Part shown: piece after piece, positions 15,097 through 17,129 of the stretch
How positions within the stretch are numbered: position 1 is the stretch's first letter
Layout: each line of letters starts with the position of its first letter
DNA from: Bacillota bacterium
GTDB taxonomy: Bacteria; Armatimonadota; Hebobacteria; Hebobacterales; Hebobacteraceae
NCBI GenBank assembly: GCA_030597345.1
Contig: JAUVSA010000015.1
Span: 1 to 17,129, forward strand
Length of the DNA stretch: 17,129 bases
Direction of reading: 5' to 3'
Made by a program: the position numbers and the translations under genes
Notes under the pieces: generated by a model
The model's input: the letters and a program-made list of their open reading frames with translations, nothing else
Told to the model about the DNA's origin: nothing
Databases searched by the model: none

Positions 15097-15140
15097 CCAC
15101 CGGTCTGCCTGTACCCTTGCTCGCATTCTGCGACACCCGG

Positions 15141-16304
15141 ATGACAATCAAGACAAGCATTGCCATAGTGCTCTCACTCGCGGCGGTCCTCGTGGCCGCT
15201 CCCCTGGCTTCGCCTGCGTGTGCGGCCGTCACCCAAGAGATGCGTCGAGAGATGTTCCGCTTGCGCATCGTGAATGAGGCCGGGGGCGGGATAGCCGTCA
15301 GCCGGGATGCCGGCCGATCCTGGCGCGCCATCGGCCGCGTGCTGCGCTACACGACCCAGGTCAACCGGCGTGCCTTCACGGCCGCCAAATGGGTGTCTCC
15401 CGGGCACGTCGCAGCGACTGCTGTCAACGCCATCCACATCAATGTCGGACATAACCCCGAGGAGGACCGCGGGGTGGTGTTCTCTCTCCTGCCGCGGGAG
15501 TTCTTAGCGCCCCCGGCGGGCTACCGCTCATTCCTGAGCCCCAGCTCGACGATCTACACCGATCTCCCAGCCGGCGACGGCATCTTCGGCGGTGGTGAGG
15601 CGCCCCTGGTGGGAGGCCGAGTCTTTCGTCAGACCGGCGACGGCTCGCTCTGCCCTCTGACGGATGGCTATGTCCCTGCGCGCGGAGACGTGCTCGTGAT
15701 TGTGGTTGCCCGGCCGGTCCGCTATCCCCTCGCCGCGGTCTTCGAGAACAAGGAAGGTGGCGCGGTCACGCTCCACTATGGAGACGGATCACAGACGTTT
15801 CTCGGATGGGTCATCCGTCCCGTGCGCGGCATAGGTCGATTCGCTGGCTCGCGCTATGCCAGCATGGGCCGCATTCGCGCAAACCACGCCGGCGTGATAG
15901 ATGTGTCCACATCGCCAGTGGGCTTCCTTGGAGCCTTTCAAATCGTCCCCGTCGGGCACGCGCTCAGCCCGGAGATGGGCTTCGCCTGGCGCCTCACTCA
16001 GTGGATGATCGTGGGCCCGGTTCCAGAGGAATCGCCGCTCTGGGAGGGGCTGATGCCGCTCTTCTATCAGCATCTCCGTCCCGAGTACCACGCCGAGGAC
16101 TTGTACGGGCCGGACTGGGAGCAGCGTTTGCTCTCTCGGTTCTTGGTGGAGGTTGATCTGGGCGAAGGCTGGCGGCCGCTCTCCGCGCCGAGGCTGGACC
16201 CCGACCCCACCACGCCTCTGCCGTCCTGGGCACGTCACGCGCTCGACGAGGTGGCGCGAGTTCGGATCCTCTTCCCGCTTGCCGAGCGTGCCGGCAGCGG
16301 CTGA
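15141..16304 (+). CDS. Secreted protein of unknown function with an Asp-box motif
   Basis: The ATG at 15141 gives a textbook signal peptide (MTIKTSIAIVLSLAAVL, then VAAPLASPACAA, with cleavage near residue 30). The mature protein of about 357 residues is predicted to act outside the cytoplasm. SRDAGRSW fits the Asp-box pattern S-x-D-x-G-x-x-W found in beta-propeller and sialidase-like proteins, but only one clear copy is present. It lies in a segment that reads like surface-exposed beta strands. Aromatic/Gly-rich strands dominate the rest (FGGGEAPLVGGRVF, LHYGDGSQTFLGWVI, RYASMGRIRANHAG). I cannot name a family or substrate. An earlier in-frame GTG at 14901 is rejected because it would bury the signal peptide after 80 residues. 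A weak upstream ribosome site lowers certainty of the exact start. Confidence 0.75.
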   Translation: MTIKTSIAIVLSLAAVLVAAPLASPACAAVTQEMRREMFRLRIVNEAGGGIAVSRDAGRSWRAIGRVLRYTTQVNRRAFTAAKWVSPGHVAATAVNAIHINVGHNPEEDRGVVFSLLPREFLAPPAGYRSFLSPSSTIYTDLPAGDGIFGGGEAPLVGGRVFRQTGDGSLCPLTDGYVPARGDVLVIVVARPVRYPLAAVFENKEGGAVTLHYGDGSQTFLGWVIRPVRGIGRFAGSRYASMGRIRANHAGVIDVSTSPVGFLGAFQIVPVGHALSPEMGFAWRLTQWMIVGPVPEESPLWEGLMPLFYQHLRPEYHAEDLYGPDWEQRLLSRFLVEVDLGEGWRPLSAPRLDPDPTTPLPSWARHALDEVARVRILFPLAERAGSG

Positions 16305-16330
16305 CGTAACTCGGCAGGCCGTCCGTGGCA

Positions 16331-16380
16331 GATCTCGGTCCGGCGGGCCGCCCGCCGACGCTGCGATTGCGTCGGAGATC
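16331..16380. terminator. Branched double-hairpin structure between convergent genes
   Basis: GATCTC (16331-16336) pairs with GAGATC (16375-16380). They enclose CGGCGGG/CCCGCCG (16341-16347 with 16351-16357) and CCGACGC/GCGTCGG (16355-16361 with 16369-16375), which share three bases and so compete at their junction. The position between two convergent stop codons fits a bidirectional terminator. No T-tract is obvious. Confidence 0.5.
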
Positions 16381-16384
16381 CCGT

Positions 16385-17129
16385 TTACACCACGGCGCTC
16401 TGCGCCCCCGCTGCTGCACCGCTTGCCTGGGAATCCATCTCCGACCGGGGAGCAGACAGGGGGAGCCATATCTCAAACTTGGTCCCGCCGCCTGCCTCGC
16501 CATCAGCTACGATTCTTCCGCGATGGGCATGCACGATCTGCTCGACCGCAGCCATGTTCAGATCCGTTTCGTAGCCCTCCACATACGGCGGCCCCTGCCC
16601 GGCGCCGCCATCCTCCTCTGCCGCGTCTGATTGCGCCCTGTGAGCTTCGATTCCCACGCGAACCCAGTTGCTCTCTGGAGCGGCCGTTAGCACTGCCAGC
16701 GCGCCTCCGTCTCGCGCAATCCCGGCGGCCTCGAGCAGCACATCGACAAATACCTGTTCGAGCTGTGGGCCGTGGCCATCGATGCGTGGCAGGTCGCCGT
16801 TCGACTCGATGATCTCGATCCCCGATGCCCGGAACTCGCCCTGGACGACAGCCAGCGCTCGCTGCATGATCTCGTTGAGGTCGAGCGGCTGCATGCTCTG
16901 ACTCTCAGAACGCCGACACAGTTTGAGAAAGCCTCTCAGTGTCTCCTGCGTTCCTGCGGTCCGTTTCCGAATTGCAGTCACTTCCTCTCGCACCGCTTCC
17001 GGGTCCAGCGCTTCCTGCTTCAGGAGCCGGCCCGCACGTTCCGAGATCGCGGAGAGAGGACCGTTGATGGCATAGGTCACTCCCGCTGCCAGAGTGCCCA
17101 GCAGCGACAGCCTCTCTGACTGGAGCAAC
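16385..17129 (-). CDS. Degenerate histidine-kinase-like protein, C-terminal part
   Basis: The frame runs off the right edge, so the N-terminus and any sensor domain are missing. What remains (about 248 residues) has the order of a HisKA dimerisation domain followed by an HATPase_c domain. The H-box region reads LLGTLAAGVTYAINGPLSAIS, where typical kinases have GVAHEINNPL; the phospho-acceptor His is Tyr (codon 17074-17072). The N-box region QLEQVFVDVLLEAAGIA lacks the usual Asn residues. The G1 region lacks D-x-G-x-G at the expected place, and the G2 region reads ETDLNMAAVEQIV. The end, IVHAHRGRIVADGEAGGGTKFEIWLPL, is normal for the fold. It is probably a pseudokinase acting as a dimerising or regulatory partner. 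No response regulator is visible. Confidence 0.85.
   Translation of the reverse strand, partial: LLQSERLSLLGTLAAGVTYAINGPLSAISERAGRLLKQEALDPEAVREEVTAIRKRTAGTQETLRGFLKLCRRSESQSMQPLDLNEIMQRALAVVQGEFRASGIEIIESNGDLPRIDGHGPQLEQVFVDVLLEAAGIARDGGALAVLTAAPESNWVRVGIEAHRAQSDAAEEDGGAGQGPPYVEGYETDLNMAAVEQIVHAHRGRIVADGEAGGGTKFEIWLPLSAPRSEMDSQASGAAAGAQSAVV

Larger units (their letters stand above)
14826..15140. other. Non-coding spacer between csaB and the secreted-protein gene
   Basis: This 315-bp stretch holds a GC hairpin after csaB, three copies of AGCACGG (two direct at 14824 and 14854, one inverted at 14899-14905), an A-run at 14870-14875 and an extended -10 promoter near its end. The frame of the downstream gene is open from 14901, but that part has no ribosome site and no protein-like pattern that I recognise. 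Confidence 0.6.

Noticed and set aside
14901..15140. 80-residue upstream extension of the secreted protein
   Set aside because: It has no ribosome site, would bury a clear signal peptide, and contains the extended -10 promoter.

Overview
The window is a compact, uniformly GC-rich bacterial chromosome segment with no rRNA, tRNA, CRISPR array or transposase gene. I infer a lineage outside the well-studied phyla, possibly Armatimonadota-like. The clues are a Firmicutes-style rib operon, a citramalate synthase, a CsaB/DUF5693 wall-polymer pair, a large membrane protein resembling the DUF6784/DUF6785 group, and extended -10 promoters of the form TGnTAGAAT. This assignment is inference and has not been tested by any search.

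Region 1 (1-4760, + strand). The end of a small or truncated membrane protein is followed by a complete riboflavin operon: ribD, ribE, ribBA, ribH. The ribE/ribBA and ribBA/ribH junctions are 4-bp GTGA overlaps. D-aminoacyl-tRNA deacylase (dtd) and a NifU/IscU-type Fe-S scaffold follow on the same strand. No FMN riboswitch lies in the window; if there is one, it is upstream of the left edge.

Region 2 (4810-7723, - strand). A citramalate synthase (cimA) has its own near-consensus sigma70-type promoter. Upstream of it on the same strand is a secreted coiled-coil M23 peptidase with a complete zinc site. The M23 gene is divergent from region 3 across an AT-rich spacer.

Region 3 (7950-11374, + strand). 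A six-helix membrane-anchored SpoIIE/PP2C-type phosphatase is followed by a roughly 14-helix membrane protein of unknown function.

Region 4 (11375-11781). This 407-bp spacer is the most unusual part of the window. It carries two long adjacent palindromes sharing the half-site TTTCATG/TTATGAAA. A clear extended -10 promoter follows. A perfect 22-bp inverted repeat comes next, with a third partial copy between its arms. The last repeat copy forms codons 3-9 of the next gene.

Region 5 (11782-14825, + strand). A DUF5693-type membrane protein overlaps csaB by 4 bp. CsaB makes the pyruvate ketal on cell-wall polymers that anchors SLH-domain proteins, so the pair probably serves cell-surface assembly.

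Region 6 (14826-17129). A spacer with hairpins and a second TGCTAGAAT promoter precedes a secreted protein of unknown function with one Asp-box motif. Convergent to it is the C-terminal part of a histidine-kinase-like protein. Its phospho-acceptor His is Tyr, and the N, G1 and G2 boxes are all altered, so it looks like a pseudokinase. The strongest leads for new biology are this pseudokinase and the two repeat systems in region 4.
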